Shown: positions 17,185 through 25,945, counted from the first letter of the stretch. The stretch is DNA of 64,000 nucleotides from Candidatus Poribacteria bacterium (GCA_028819845.1 JAPPKS010000031.1:1-64000), one strand, 5' to 3'. Numbers and translations: made by a program. Notes: a model not told the origin generated them from the sequence alone.

Positions 17185-18600
17185 TCATAGTGCTGTCTCC
17201 CTTTTGGCAATGTTAACTACGGTGGGAAGCAGGCCGTAGATTATCCAGAAGGGTACCCCAATTCTATCTCCGTTCAACAGGTTGTTGACGGTAAAATGTA
17301 CAAGCAGTGATAATTCCGCTGTCATCAGGCCAATGATAACGAATCGATAAAATCCATCGTCAATACCCGATAGTGCACGCAGTCCAAAGCTGAAGAAAGC
17401 GAAAATCACCCACATCCAAACCGCAAATCCCACAATACCCAACTCCGCTAGAACTTGTAGATATTCGCTGTGCGCCCCTAACCGGTATTGCGCCACAAAC
17501 TCTCCGATGAGAGACACGTTGGGTTCATAGATCATGGCAAATGCTCCGTATCCATTCCCAATGATGGGACTCTGCAGAAACATGATGATCGCTTGACCCC
17601 AACGCAGCAGACGCGACTGATTGGAGGCAAACTCTAAACTGAATGCGGTTGAGATTCGATTAAACACCACATTGGAAACTCCGGGCACGGAAAAAATAAA
17701 AAGTAAAATCCCGCCAACCAACACCACAAAAAGAATTCTTTTGTGTTGCTCACCGGTCAACATCAGCAGAAAAGTGACTGCGGCAATCGCGGACAGCCAT
17801 ACACCCCGAGAGAAACACATCATGAGTCCCACACCGAAGACTATAAACATGACGGTCCACAGCACTCGATCGTAGTGGGTGCGATCGAGTAGCAATCGGC
17901 TAAGCACGATTAAAAAGAAGATTGCCGTGAACGATCCGTAAACAGAGTAGTTCGTAAACGGGGATCCTCGATATGCAGAAGTCCACTGCCACTCATCGAT
18001 ATTGTAGATCAAAACCACTGCTGTCCAGATAACTGCAATCAATGCGGATGGGAAGGCGGCAACGAAAAGCCTTCGCAAATCGCGGCGGTTCTTAATCAAC
18101 TCATAAGCTAAGAAACTCGACATTATGTAAACAGCCGCTCGAAATGCACCCTTCGCTGAGACAAAGAGTTGGGGTGCGTTGAATATCGGCAGAAAGTGTA
18201 CGAAAATATAAATGCACACCGGAACGCGGAATGGAAATCGTCCATCTGTCGTATCGTCCCTTTCGCGCACTTTCGCACGCATCACTCGGTCAACAACCTT
18301 TCGAATGAAAAAGGCAAACACAAGCATTCCCAATAGCGGTTCGGTGGGCGTCTGGACTTCGGCTTCAGCTGGCAGGATGTATCTGCGTGAGAAAGGCAAA
18401 CAGAGGAGCAGGGCGTAAAGCGAGAAATCCATCGACAAAAACACCAAAAACCCTACGATTGCTAGACCGAGCAAGATGACAATCGGCGACTCGGCGTAAA
18501 TTGCGAATGCTGCACCCAGCAGAATACACGCGATTCCATAGGCGGCTAGGTAAACATGATGATTCAGATATTTTGAATAATGGGTTAGGTCTGTTTGCAT
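17185..18600 (-). CDS. O-antigen ligase / polymerase-like membrane protein
   Basis: A roughly 471-residue polytopic protein with about 11-12 hydrophobic segments and the Wzy_C/O-antigen-ligase signature: a long loop with R-L-x-x-W-x-x-A and N-G-Y-G-A-F, then G-A-H-S-E-Y-L-Q-V-L-A-E-L-G-I-V-G. The conserved Arg and His are those used in the WaaL family to transfer lipid-linked polysaccharide. The start at 18600 (MQTDLTHY) is preferred to the frame extension to 18645. The stop overlaps an ATG of the next frame by 4 bases, linking it to the secreted GH67-like gene. Expected role: assembly of surface glycans in the inner membrane. Confidence 0.82.
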   Translation of the reverse strand: MQTDLTHYSKYLNHHVYLAAYGIACILLGAAFAIYAESPIVILLGLAIVGFLVFLSMDFSLYALLLCLPFSRRYILPAEAEVQTPTEPLLGMLVFAFFIRKVVDRVMRAKVRERDDTTDGRFPFRVPVCIYIFVHFLPIFNAPQLFVSAKGAFRAAVYIMSSFLAYELIKNRRDLRRLFVAAFPSALIAVIWTAVVLIYNIDEWQWTSAYRGSPFTNYSVYGSFTAIFFLIVLSRLLLDRTHYDRVLWTVMFIVFGVGLMMCFSRGVWLSAIAAVTFLLMLTGEQHKRILFVVLVGGILLFIFSVPGVSNVVFNRISTAFSLEFASNQSRLLRWGQAIIMFLQSPIIGNGYGAFAMIYEPNVSLIGEFVAQYRLGAHSEYLQVLAELGIVGFAVWMWVIFAFFSFGLRALSGIDDGFYRFVIIGLMTAELSLLVHFTVNNLLNGDRIGVPFWIIYGLLPTVVNIAKRETAL

Positions 18601-18794
18601 AAAAAATATGCTGAAGGATGGCAACCCACAACATCGGCAAAGCACACGCCTATGGTCTAGCGAGTCAGCCTGCCGAATCTGTGAGATAATCCTGAAGTGA
18701 TTGGTGGGAACTGGCGTGAAGCCGAGAATGTGAATTGCTAACCGCTTGAGGCGAGATTTTGACCATTAGGTGTTCCGCACAGGACTAGCTATCT

Positions 18795-19523
18795 CTATTC
18801 AATCTTTAGCGCTCCCCATGCCGTCGCCAGATTGTCTTTGGGTTGCACCGCAATTTCAATCTCTTCGGTTGCAACATCGTAGCTGACGAGTTCAAACGTG
18901 ACATCTCTTCTATCAATCGTTTTCACGATACCCACATTGGGAGCCAACCACATCGTCATATCCACTTCGACGTTTCCAATTAATACAACGTTCGTGACTG
19001 TCTGCTCGATTTTAAGCGAATTTGGGAAGCTTCCCGCCGGAACGGTGACATCGTCAATAGCAACGACTTCCGACTCTATGATGCTTTGAATTGTGCCGAG
19101 AAGCGGAACCGAGGCTTCACCCTCAATAGTCCACTTCGTGCCGAGATCCAATGGATTGGGTAAATAATCCTGCGGTGGCGTAATGTCATAAACCACCTCA
19201 CCTATCAGAGGAACCTCCGCTACCAGCCGGTACAATTTAATCCCATCCGTTTCCGTTTTAATATACAGTTTACTCAAATCTTCCGGTGACTGATCCATTA
19301 TTATTCTGAGTTCCTCGCCGTTGACGATTTCGGGACCTTCAATCGTCACGATTTTCTCTTCAACACCGTCGGTGCTGCGTAAACGCCATGTATTTCCAAA
19401 TTCATCCGGATAATAGTTTTGGGCATAGCATTGTGGCGGGAAGTCAAATACACCCGAAATACAGATGGCGCAGACGACTGCGTAAACTAGCCGAAGCAAC
19501 ATTTTATCTATCTTGATATTCAT
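18795..19523 (-). CDS. Secreted protein of unknown function with TWG-type C-terminal motif
   Basis: A 242-residue protein with a signal peptide (hydrophobic 8-28, cleavage near CYA-QNY) and an all-beta mature region. A segment D-V-T-V-P-A-G-S-F and a later W-L-A-P-N-V-G-I-V-K are typical of secreted DUF3108-like envelope proteins. GGAGTG lies 5 bases before the ATG. The C-terminus ends P-K-D-N-L-A-T-A-W-G-A-L-K, matching in spacing the tails of the three propellers at 0.4-3.6 kb although the folds differ. It is followed by a carboxypeptidase-regulatory-like lipoprotein in the opposite gene order on the same strand. Function unknown; probably exported. Confidence 0.75.
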   Translation of the reverse strand: MNIKIDKMLLRLVYAVVCAICISGVFDFPPQCYAQNYYPDEFGNTWRLRSTDGVEEKIVTIEGPEIVNGEELRIIMDQSPEDLSKLYIKTETDGIKLYRLVAEVPLIGEVVYDITPPQDYLPNPLDLGTKWTIEGEASVPLLGTIQSIIESEVVAIDDVTVPAGSFPNSLKIEQTVTNVVLIGNVEVDMTMWLAPNVGIVKTIDRRDVTFELVSYDVATEEIEIAVQPKDNLATAWGALKIE

Positions 19524-19553
19524 AAAATCACTCCTATTCGTTAAAAATTGGAC

Positions 19554-20576
19554 TTACAAATGAACCTCGACATGGTGTAACTGCCAGAAGATGATTCTCC
19601 AATACGAAGACTCCTTGCTAAAATCCATGCGGCAATCAGCAGAGAGACGGCCCATGTCAAGTTGAGGTTCTTTCTGTGAAATAACATCAAGCATAAGCCG
19701 CGTGGATACCTCCCGGGCGTGAGCTGCATTTACATGAATATCGTGGAATTGAAATTCAAGCACGCTATATTTTTGAAACAGTTCGGTTACGAGAGGAATA
19801 ACATGTTCATAATCTGCAGGAATGCTTCCAGACTCCACACCGAAGCGCGTGATAGGATCGTCCGCGGCTCGGTAGGATTCCGAGAATTGGTTCTGGATGA
19901 TTTCAAGATTGTTAACATCCGTTGATGCAATCATCGCTGAAAACCCGTTGAGAAATTCGCCAATCTCCGCTTCGGTGTTGGTCAACGGTCTCAGCGGAAT
20001 CTTTAGCACCATGCGTTCAACGTCTAGGGTGAAAGTGTGCGTACTCCCTTGGTAATCTGCATCGCTGGCAGTCAACATTAAGCCTTCCGAGTACGGAATG
20101 TGAATAAAATTGTACCGCCCATTGCTATCCGTTGTTACCAACTGATCCAATAAACCGACAGTTACACCTGGGACGGGGTTTCCTGTTCTTGTATCAGTAA
20201 CTATGCCGGAAACTGCGCCGAATAACCGCTCTAAAGAAACATCCAGCGTGAGATTTTCGGCATTGAAGGAGAAGCCCCGCACTTCTGTGTCGTAGTGCTT
20301 TGCTTCGACCGTGAGATTTAAGGAGTCTGAATGCTGAATGTGCGTGAACACATACCTTCCGTCACTGTCGGCTTCCACACGCTGGTCCAACAGGGACACC
20401 CTCGCCCCGGGGATAGAATCGCCCGTTGCCGCATCGCTGATGATACCCGACACATTGCCAAATCCCGTGGTTTCTGGCGGCTGAATTTCAGGAACCGGTG
20501 AGTTTTCGCTGCACCCAACGTAAGCAACCGTCAAGCTGAGTATGGTGAGAAGCCGGTAAGTGTTCTTAATTTTCAT
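19554..20576 (-). CDS. Lipoprotein with two carboxypeptidase-regulatory-like domains
   Basis: A 340-residue predicted lipoprotein. The start at 20576 follows GAGGTGAG closely and opens a signal sequence with a lipobox ending V-G-C (Cys about residue 22). Two repeats of a CarboxypepD_reg-like beta-sandwich (about 42-112 and 118-190) share G-x-V-S-G-I-V-x-D and D-S-D/N-G-R-Y-x-F motifs, as in surface proteins that extend domains off the membrane. A C-terminal part (about 200-340) resembles a SnoaL/NTF2-like fold by its alpha then beta pattern, but this is a weak guess. It lies 30 bases upstream of the secreted unknown protein and is likely co-transcribed with it. Confidence 0.75.
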   Translation of the reverse strand: MKIKNTYRLLTILSLTVAYVGCSENSPVPEIQPPETTGFGNVSGIISDAATGDSIPGARVSLLDQRVEADSDGRYVFTHIQHSDSLNLTVEAKHYDTEVRGFSFNAENLTLDVSLERLFGAVSGIVTDTRTGNPVPGVTVGLLDQLVTTDSNGRYNFIHIPYSEGLMLTASDADYQGSTHTFTLDVERMVLKIPLRPLTNTEAEIGEFLNGFSAMIASTDVNNLEIIQNQFSESYRAADDPITRFGVESGSIPADYEHVIPLVTELFQKYSVLEFQFHDIHVNAAHAREVSTRLMLDVISQKEPQLDMGRLSADCRMDFSKESSYWRIIFWQLHHVEVHL

Positions 20577-20641
20577 GCTCACCTCTACATCAGCGGCGGG
20601 AAACCGAATCACTGTCGTCCGGTGAGATTCCATGGTGAATG

Positions 20642-21784
20642 CTATCCTGCAGCGATGCCAACCGACGCAACTTGTGACCCGCGAATGGCTTCGCAGAGGT
20701 AGCTTATGCCTTCCGGAATGTCATCAACATGGCAATAGGCGTAAGCGAGGCGGATACACTTGATGGGAAGGCTTTGATAGTGGAACGCACTGCCGTGCGA
20801 GAAACCGACCTTTTTCTCCGCTGCAAGCATGTCTAGAATGTCCATTTCCGTTGTTTCTGGTAGATGTATCCAGAGAAACAGCCCGCCTCGGGGTTTCGTC
20901 CAAGTACAGATGTCGCTGACATGGCTCGCAAGTGTTTCGATGACGGCGCGGCACTTTGCTCTTACGGCGGCATTGGTAACAGCGAGATGCTCGTCAAGGT
21001 GTTTCTTGAAAAAGCTCGCCACAATTGCGCTCGCCAACGCGCTTGTGCCCGCATCCCAACGGTTCTCATGAATCATACGGTGATACGGCGGCCTGGCAAC
21101 GAAATATCCCTGGCGTACGCCCGCGCCGAGTATTTTTGAAAACGTCCCAACAAAAATGACGCGGTTCGCACGGTCTAGTTTGAATAGCGAATCTGGCGTT
21201 GGGTTCGGCACAAAATCAATGTCGCCGTAACAATCATCCTCAACGATCAGAAGGTCATACTCATCCGCCAACGCTAATAGGTGTTTACGGCGATCCAGCG
21301 AAAGAATTGCGCCCGTTGGGTTTTGATGATTAGGGGTAGTATAGATTACCTTGGGATGGATGTGCTGCCTGCTTAAATCTTTAAGAATTCTCTCAAGCGC
21401 ATCAATGTCCATACCGTCTCTGTAGTCCATCGGTACACCGACAAGATTCGCTTTTAGGTGCCGCAAAAGACCGAGCGTTCCACTGTAAGTTAGCTCTTCC
21501 GTAAGAACGGTGTCCCCATGATTAATGAATGTCCCCAACACAAGATCTAATGCCTGCATGGAACCGGACGTAATCGAGATGTTATCAATAGGCAGCGGTA
21601 TGTCTTCTCGCCTTTCAAAGCGAATTGAAGCTAGCTCACGCATGCCGAGAAACCCATTGTCGCCCGGATAGTTGACAAGACTGCCGCCTAGCTCGCGCAG
21701 CGCTTCCGCACTCGCTTCAATCAATCCATCCGTGGGAAATGTGTACGGGTCGGGGCGCCCCCCAGTGAACGCAAAGTCTTTCAT
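20642..21784 (-). CDS. PLP-dependent aminotransferase (class I, MocR/AAA-transaminase type)
   Basis: A 380-residue fold-type I aminotransferase of the 2-aminoadipate/MocR-catalytic-domain kind. Seen are N-Y-P-G-D-N-G for the substrate end, T-P-N-H-Q-N-P-T-G near 150-158, the PLP-contacting D in V-E-D-D-C-Y-G-D, and the Schiff-base lysine in G-T-F-S-K near 221. There is no N-terminal GntR DNA-binding domain, so it is an enzyme rather than a regulator. GAGGG sits 9 bases before the ATG. Substrate cannot be assigned; related enzymes use 2-aminoadipate, aromatic or branched amino acids. It is followed on the same strand by the lipoprotein gene. Confidence 0.9.
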   Translation of the reverse strand: MKDFAFTGGRPDPYTFPTDGLIEASAEALRELGGSLVNYPGDNGFLGMRELASIRFERREDIPLPIDNISITSGSMQALDLVLGTFINHGDTVLTEELTYSGTLGLLRHLKANLVGVPMDYRDGMDIDALERILKDLSRQHIHPKVIYTTPNHQNPTGAILSLDRRKHLLALADEYDLLIVEDDCYGDIDFVPNPTPDSLFKLDRANRVIFVGTFSKILGAGVRQGYFVARPPYHRMIHENRWDAGTSALASAIVASFFKKHLDEHLAVTNAAVRAKCRAVIETLASHVSDICTWTKPRGGLFLWIHLPETTEMDILDMLAAEKKVGFSHGSAFHYQSLPIKCIRLAYAYCHVDDIPEGISYLCEAIRGSQVASVGIAAG

Positions 21785-21852
21785 ACCAGTTCCCTCCGCT
21801 CAAAAGTCCGCCGTTTAATTGGAGTTCAGCGTTGAATGTTGGCAACATCGCA

Positions 21853-21861
21853 ATTATATCA
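21853..21861 (-). promoter_or_regulatory. Extended -10 promoter element for the aminotransferase
   Basis: On the minus strand TG-A-TATAAT (21861-21853) is a perfect extended -10 about 70 bases upstream of the aminotransferase start. No good -35 is present at standard spacing, which an extended -10 can tolerate. Confidence 0.4.
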
Positions 21862-21977
21862 CATTACCCACCAAAATCCTATATCAAATGATTTAACAGT
21901 TCACCGCCAATAGCTCGATTCATCAAATTAAATCACGGATTTCCGTGACGCGACAAATTTCAGGCGATCTTTATGGA

Positions 21978-22007
21978 TTGCTTTTCTTCAAATATTCATG
22001 TTATAAT
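21978..22007 (+). promoter_or_regulatory. Sigma70-type promoter of the ferredoxin-yicC-gmk run
   Basis: TTGCTT at 21978-21983 and a perfect TATAAT at 22002-22007 with an 18-base spacer, the latter preceded by TGT as an extended -10. It lies about 60 bases before the polyferredoxin start and probably drives the seven plus-strand genes to 26.2 kb. Confidence 0.5.
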
Positions 22008-22068
22008 TTACTTGAACAGTCTTCCACCCCATTGGATTTTCTTGCCCCGATTATAAAGGAGCTTTTGA

Positions 22069-22527
22069 ATGGCATACTATATTACAGACGAATGTATTGG
22101 GTGTATGGCGTGTCTGACGAATTGTCCTGTTGATGCAATTACCGGCGAACGCAATAAATTGCATGACATAGATGCGGATATCTGCATTGACTGCAGCGCC
22201 TGCGGAATGGTTTGCCCTGTTGAAGCAATTCGAGATCAATACGGAAATGTCTGCAAATTCATTAGACGCCCAACCAATCGACCAATCGCTGTAATTTATG
22301 AAGAACTCTGCTCCGGTTGTGATTTCTGCGTGCACATTTGTCCGTGGGAATGTCTTGAACTCCTCGATCCGGCAACAGGGGAACATGCTGAAAGTTTCTT
22401 TGGCATTTGCGAACTTGTCAAACCCAAGGATTGCACCGGTTGTAAGCTGTGTGAAGAAGTGTGCATTAAGGATGCAATCCGCGTTGAGTCGCCGGTTTTG
22501 ACTCAATTGGAGGAAGCGGCGGATTGA
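22069..22527 (+). CDS. Four-cluster 4Fe-4S polyferredoxin
   Basis: A 152-residue cytoplasmic ferredoxin with four C-x2-C-x2-C-x3-C motifs: C-I-G-C-M-A-C, C-I-D-C-S-A-C, C-S-G-C-D-F-C and C-T-G-C-K-L-C, each followed by C-P or C-I. The expected four [4Fe-4S] clusters arrange as two 2[4Fe-4S] ferredoxin modules (about residues 1-57 and 75-140). GGAG lies 9 bases before the ATG. Partner enzymes are not encoded next to it; 4 bases downstream begins yicC. The redox theme continues in the same run with the DsbA-like/VKOR pair. Confidence 0.9.
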   Translation: MAYYITDECIGCMACLTNCPVDAITGERNKLHDIDADICIDCSACGMVCPVEAIRDQYGNVCKFIRRPTNRPIAVIYEELCSGCDFCVHICPWECLELLDPATGEHAESFFGICELVKPKDCTGCKLCEEVCIKDAIRVESPVLTQLEEAAD

Positions 22528-22530
22528 TCG

Positions 22531-23415
22531 ATGATAAAAAGCATGACGGGTTACAGCCGATTTTCATCTGAAACCCGGTTCGGTGCACTGACAATTGAAC
22601 TGAAAGCTTGGAACCATCGATACTGCAACGTTACCGTTCGCTCACCCAACTCCCTCTCCCAATTTGAACATCGCATACAAAATCTGATAAAGCGCCGAGT
22701 CACCAGAGGACAAATCCAAGTTTCAATCGAGTTGCTTGAGATTGGCTCATCTTCGGCTGGCAGTCTCGTTCTTGATTTGGCGTTAGCAAAGCAGTATCAC
22801 CAGAAACTTGTGCAGCTGCAAAATGAAGTAGATTTAAGTAGTGATGTTTCGGTTAATCTCTTGGCGGGTCTCCCCGGTGTCTTTGACCTTCAGAAACCAG
22901 CCGTAGCAGAAGAAGAAACATGGGCTGAACTACAATCCACACTAGAAACCGCTTTGGATCAACTGAATGTAGCGAGGCAAACCGAAGGCAATGCGATGTG
23001 CGAAGCCTTAAGCCAACATCTCGGTGCGGTGCGTTCATTAGCAGAGGAAGTCCAATCCTGCAGTGAGGGGATAATGCAGGGGGTTCAGGAAAAACTGGAA
23101 ATTCGCCTGAAGGAACTGCTGTCGAACCGCATTGAGATTGATCCGGATCGGTTGGTGATGGAAGCCGGTCTAATTGCTTCCCGATCAGACATCTCCGAAG
23201 AGCTAGTCAGACTTGACAGCCATTGCAAGCAATTTGAACAAACTCTACAGGTGAGCGAACCAGTTGGTCGGCGCCTAGATTTTATAAGCCAAGAGATGAA
23301 TCGTGAGGTGAATACCATCGCCTCTAAAGCCTCATCGCGGGCTGCGTCATCCCTCTGTGTCTCGCTCAAGGCCGAGATCGAAAAAATTCGGGAGTTGGTT
23401 CAGAATGTGGAGTGA
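22531..23415 (+). CDS. yicC: YicC/YloC family endoribonuclease
   Basis: A 294-residue YicC protein. The family N-terminus I-K-S-M-T-G-Y-S/G is present, followed by the YicC_N domain (about 1-155) and the DUF1732 C-terminal domain (about 210-294) with E-V-N-T-I-x-S-K-A and the terminal I-R-E-x-V-Q-N-V-E. Known members are hexameric endoribonucleases involved in sRNA and mRNA turnover. It lies 3 bases after the polyferredoxin and overlaps gmk by 11 bases, the widespread yicC-gmk order. Confidence 0.95.
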   Translation: MIKSMTGYSRFSSETRFGALTIELKAWNHRYCNVTVRSPNSLSQFEHRIQNLIKRRVTRGQIQVSIELLEIGSSSAGSLVLDLALAKQYHQKLVQLQNEVDLSSDVSVNLLAGLPGVFDLQKPAVAEEETWAELQSTLETALDQLNVARQTEGNAMCEALSQHLGAVRSLAEEVQSCSEGIMQGVQEKLEIRLKELLSNRIEIDPDRLVMEAGLIASRSDISEELVRLDSHCKQFEQTLQVSEPVGRRLDFISQEMNREVNTIASKASSRAASSLCVSLKAEIEKIRELVQNVE

Positions 23416-24049
23416 ACAAATCTCCCGCCAGGGCTTACTCATCGTAATATCGGGACCTTCTGGATCCGGCAAAACTAGCGTTGTCAAAGCGCTCTGTCAA
23501 GCCGATCCGGCGTTGACACACTCCATCTCCGCAACAACTCGCCCACGTCGGCCTGACGAAGTCAACGGGGTCAATTATCATTTTTTGTCATCCTCCGAAT
23601 TCGATGAGTTAGTCATGCAGGATGGCTTTCTTGAATCAGCAAAATATGGCGAACATTACTATGGCACCTTAAGATCAGAAGTTGAACCCAAGATTAGCGA
23701 AGGCAAAAACGTCGTCGTAGAAATTGATGTTCATGGAGGCATGCAGGTCAAGGAGCTTCCTTTAAAGCATGTGTGCATCTTTATTCTGCCGCCATCATTT
23801 ACTGTGTTGGAAAAGCGGCTTCGCGGTCGGAAAACCGAATCCGGTCCGGAACTACAGCAACGTTTACAGCGAGCACAATCAGAGATTGTGTACATGAAAT
23901 ACTACGATTTTTACGTCGTCAACTTTGAAGACTGCATAGACCAAGCCGTCCAAAAAATCCGCGCCATTATCACAGCCGAACACAGCCGAATTGACGATCA
24001 GCTTTTCAATGCAATTTCTCAAGAGTTTTCCCCATCTCGTGTTTCGTAA
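23405..24049 (+). CDS. gmk: Guanylate kinase
   Basis: A 214-residue guanylate kinase (GMP + ATP to GDP + ADP). The start at 23405 opens M-W-S-E-Q-I-S-R-Q-G just before the P-loop G-P-S-G-S-G-K-T; the frame upstream overlaps yicC further and is not needed. The GMP-binding region T-T-R-x-x-R-x-x-E-x-x-G-x-x-Y-x-F is present, followed by Y-G-x-x-Y-G-T and the E-I-D-V-x-G strand. The 11-base overlap with yicC indicates translational coupling. In many bacteria rpoZ follows gmk; here it does not, and a 63-base gap leads to the DsbA-like gene instead. Confidence 0.95.
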   Translation: MWSEQISRQGLLIVISGPSGSGKTSVVKALCQADPALTHSISATTRPRRPDEVNGVNYHFLSSSEFDELVMQDGFLESAKYGEHYYGTLRSEVEPKISEGKNVVVEIDVHGGMQVKELPLKHVCIFILPPSFTVLEKRLRGRKTESGPELQQRLQRAQSEIVYMKYYDFYVVNFEDCIDQAVQKIRAIITAEHSRIDDQLFNAISQEFSPSRVS

Positions 24050-24112
24050 TCTATTTTTGAAAGTCAACGGGATGTCGCGCATCAAGAGGAATTCCATTCA
24101 CAACGAAATCAG

Positions 24113-24919
24113 ATGAACACTTCACCGAAGCCAAATCCCCGCTCCGGCGATACTGAGTCTCAACAGTTGGCGCAGCGGACTGGAAAACAGCGTGGTCTGT
24201 TGCAGACGGAGGAAGAACTACATAGTAACAATCTCGCCGAGTTTGGGGACATTGGGAGAAAGCGTACGATAAAACGTGTAACGGCTTGGGCTGGCTTGAT
24301 TCTCGGGCTAGTTTTTTTGGTATTCGGCCTGATTTTTGTCACAGACAACCCTGAACTGGAAACATCGCCGCAGGGACTTCATGTAGTGCCGGTTTCCGAA
24401 TGGGTCCTAGGCAATCTCGACGCCGCTATTACTTTAGTGAAATATAGCGATTATCAGTGCGCTCGGTGCGCATACTATCACTTGATTGTGACAAAGCTCG
24501 TGGATGAGTTGGGCGGGCAGTTTCGGTTCAATTTTCGCCACTTTCCGCTGAGAAACCATCTCAATGCCAAAGCGGCGGCGACAGCGGCGGAAGCCGCAGG
24601 CCGCCAAGGCAAATTCTGGGAGATGCATGATTTATTGCTTGCCCAACAGGAGCATTGGGCGAGGAAAGCGCAGTCCGAAGCGTACGAGATTTTTCTGCAA
24701 TTTGCGGCTTCGCTTGATTTAGATATGAACCAATTTCAAGAAGATTTTACATCGACGGAAATTTCGGACAAGATCGACAATGACTATTTGGATGGCCGCC
24801 GCGCAGGTGTGCGGTCAACGCCAACCTTTTTCTTGAATGGCGAGAAAATCATGAATAAACCGCCCACATATGAGGGATTTAAAGCGCTTATTCTCGAATC
24901 TAAATCTAAACTCAATTGA
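24113..24919 (+). CDS. Membrane-anchored DsbA-like thiol-disulfide oxidoreductase
   Basis: A 268-residue protein with a cytoplasmic N-tail of about 55 residues, one transmembrane segment (about 56-77) and an extracytoplasmic thioredoxin-fold domain. The active site is C116-A-R-C119 and the cis-Pro region R-S-T-P-T-F-F-L-N-G lies near 235. The helical insertion between them is of the DsbA/BdbD type. It probably oxidises exported proteins. The downstream VKOR gene starts inside its 3' end, which strongly links the pair: VKOR would reoxidise this protein with quinone. Confidence 0.88.
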   Translation: MNTSPKPNPRSGDTESQQLAQRTGKQRGLLQTEEELHSNNLAEFGDIGRKRTIKRVTAWAGLILGLVFLVFGLIFVTDNPELETSPQGLHVVPVSEWVLGNLDAAITLVKYSDYQCARCAYYHLIVTKLVDELGGQFRFNFRHFPLRNHLNAKAAATAAEAAGRQGKFWEMHDLLLAQQEHWARKAQSEAYEIFLQFAASLDLDMNQFQEDFTSTEISDKIDNDYLDGRRAGVRSTPTFFLNGEKIMNKPPTYEGFKALILESKSKLN

Positions 24920-25346
24920 ATGGATTACGGTGGGCTGGTTGACCGTTGGTCTGATTGGCTTTGTAGACGCCACATATCTCACCATTCAACATTATCGCGG
25001 CGCGTCGCTGGACTGCTACCTTCTGAGTGGATGCGAGGAGGTTACCACTAGCCGATATGCTAAAATTGGCTCTATTTCGATTGCCTTACTGGGTGCACTA
25101 TACTACTTGTCAGTCATTTTGTTATCCGGGGCGTATCTAGATACCAAACGCAACTGGTTGTTAACAATCATCTCCTCCTTAACAACTGTCGGCTTTTTGG
25201 TGTCGATTTTCCTAGTTTACCTGCAAATCTTTGTCATCCGCGCCCTCTGCTCGTATTGCCTACTCTCAGCGTTTGTAGCCTCTGTACTTTTTGTATTGGC
25301 TGTGATTCTCGCAAGAATCTCTAGAAAACCGACAGTTAGTTCGTAA
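24870..25346 (+). CDS. Vitamin K epoxide reductase (VKOR) family protein
   Basis: A 158-residue integral membrane protein with four to five hydrophobic helices. The four catalytic cysteines of VKOR are present: loop pair C49 and C55, and the redox centre C127-S-Y-C130. The family serine between the pairs is likely S70 or a neighbour. It replaces DsbB by passing electrons from a DsbA-like partner to quinone. The ATG at 24870 lies 50 bases inside the 3' end of the DsbA-like gene in another frame, so the two are translationally linked. Confidence 0.9.
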   Translation: MRDLKRLFSNLNLNSIEWITVGWLTVGLIGFVDATYLTIQHYRGASLDCYLLSGCEEVTTSRYAKIGSISIALLGALYYLSVILLSGAYLDTKRNWLLTIISSLTTVGFLVSIFLVYLQIFVIRALCSYCLLSAFVASVLFVLAVILARISRKPTVSS

Positions 25347-25434
25347 ATATGTTGCGTCAAATGAAAAAGGAAAAGATGTAAATGGCATCAATTAAAAACC
25401 GATGCGCAAGGCAAATCCCCTTGGAGTAATTGAC

Positions 25435-25905
25435 GTGTTAGAGTTGCACCGTGAAACACTAAATCAGATCCACGACCACGCCAAAAGGGAATTCCCCTAC
25501 GAATGCTGCGGTATCATCTTGAGCGGCGCAAATCAGGAGTTTGTGAGAGTGTGCAGGAATATTCAAAACCAGCGCCATGCCGAAGATCCGGAAACATATA
25601 CACGCGATGCGCGTAAAGCATATCTGATGGATCCAAACGATCAGATGAGTGTCTATAAAGAGTCCGAAACCGAAAACCGTCCCATCAAGGCATTCTATCA
25701 CTCTCACCCAGATCACGATGCGTACTTTTCTGACAAAGATATAGAAGACGCGACAGCGTGGGGCGAACCGACTTATCCCAATGCGGCTTACATCGTAATA
25801 TCCGTCTACAATCGGGTGATTAAGGCCACGCGAGCTTACGCATGGTGTGATGCAGAGACGGAATTCGTCGAGGCGCCGATTATCGTGAAGCATCGGTTGG
25901 AATAG
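25435..25905 (+). CDS. JAMM/MPN metallopeptidase (M67 family)
   Basis: A 156-residue JAMM protease. The complete metal motif is visible: an upstream catalytic Glu in E-F-P-Y-E-C-C-G, then H-S-H-P-x6-S-D-K-D. Prokaryotic members cleave ubiquitin-like sulfur carriers from cysteine or other products in sulfur assimilation. I place the start at the GTG at 25435 because TTGGAG lies 8 bases upstream; an in-frame ATG at 25402 lacks a ribosome site. A 15-codon ORF (25382-25429) with a good AAAGGA site ends just before it and may couple to it. The following NIL-domain gene also points to sulfur metabolism. Confidence 0.85.
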   Translation: MLELHRETLNQIHDHAKREFPYECCGIILSGANQEFVRVCRNIQNQRHAEDPETYTRDARKAYLMDPNDQMSVYKESETENRPIKAFYHSHPDHDAYFSDKDIEDATAWGEPTYPNAAYIVISVYNRVIKATRAYAWCDAETEFVEAPIIVKHRLE

Positions 25906-25945
25906 CGTTGAATTTAACTCATCATTTTTGGCAGGGACTGTACAT

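Noticed and set aside
24056-24115. 14-codon frame between gmk and the DsbA-like gene, ending in an ATGA overlap
   Set aside because: Too short and without a strong ribosome site; not a recognisable rpoZ remnant.
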